From Pseudomonadota bacterium (GTDB lineage: Bacteria > Pseudomonadota > Alphaproteobacteria > Rhizobiales > Aestuariivirgaceae), in assembly GCA_016522385.1 (NCBI GenBank), contig JAEKFU010000056.1, positions 1-5,456 on the forward strand: DNA of 5,456 nucleotides. The letters are read 5' to 3'. Numbering within the stretch: position 1 is the first letter of the stretch; each line of letters starts with the position of its first letter. Both the position numbers and the translations under genes were made by a program. Below, piece by piece: positions 5,424-5,456 of the stretch. The notes beneath the pieces were generated by a model, which saw only the letters and a list, made by a program, of their open reading frames with translations, had not been told where the DNA came from and did no database searches.

Positions 5424-5456
5424 ATGTTCGAAACCCTCACGACCACACAAACGCTC
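5424..5456 (+). CDS. Start of an unidentified plus-strand gene (11 codons, cut by window end)
   Basis: The ATG at 5424 follows GGGAG (5413-5417) with six bases between them, a good ribosome binding site. The visible peptide is MFETLTTTQTL, with no stop before the window ends. Two ATGs just upstream (5408 and 5411) are in another frame and overlap the ribosome binding site, so they are less likely starts. Eleven residues are too few to identify the protein. There is no obvious signal peptide in the visible part. The 27 bp between the palindrome and this start leave little room for a promoter, so transcription probably begins upstream of or within the palindrome. Confidence 0.55.
   Translation, partial: MFETLTTTQTL

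Overview
The window looks like chromosomal DNA of an alphaproteobacterium, most probably of the order Rhizobiales (Hoeflea/Mesorhizobium-like). This rests on the moderately high G+C, on the styles of the XRE regulator, the secreted pentapeptide protein and the small helical protein, and on a palindromic intergenic repeat with CTAGAGC/GCTCTAG ends. The assignment is inferred from gene character, not from a marker gene.

Layout. Positions 1-914 (minus strand) hold the N-terminal 304 codons of a secreted VIT-domain protein, of the type known as the marine proteobacterial sortase target. Its vWA and C-terminal sorting regions lie beyond the left edge. Divergent from it, across a 158-bp spacer with repeated CCGCCAAGT-like boxes, is an XRE-family regulator (1073-1822, plus). 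After a 257-bp stretch with no supportable gene comes an exported pentapeptide-repeat protein (2080-2814, plus). It converges on a small acidic helical protein of unknown function (2838-3047, minus). A second divergent spacer leads to a two-gene plus-strand unit: a class I SAM-dependent methyltransferase resembling METTL27/WBSCR27 (3203-3847), and 22 bp later an FAD-linked D-2-hydroxyacid dehydrogenase of the GlcD/D2HGDH superfamily (3870-5264). The right end carries CCCGGG dyads, a near-perfect 50-bp palindrome (5347-5396), and the first 11 codons of another plus-strand gene (5424 onward).

Function. There is no single integrated system here that the sequence proves. The left part is the edge of a probable Gram-negative sortase locus. 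The methyltransferase/dehydrogenase pair is probably one transcription unit acting on small molecules, with the substrate unknown. The dehydrogenase keeps its FAD and metal motifs but differs at two of the positions that bind D-2-hydroxyglutarate in the human enzyme. No tRNA, rRNA, CRISPR array, transposase or integrase was seen.
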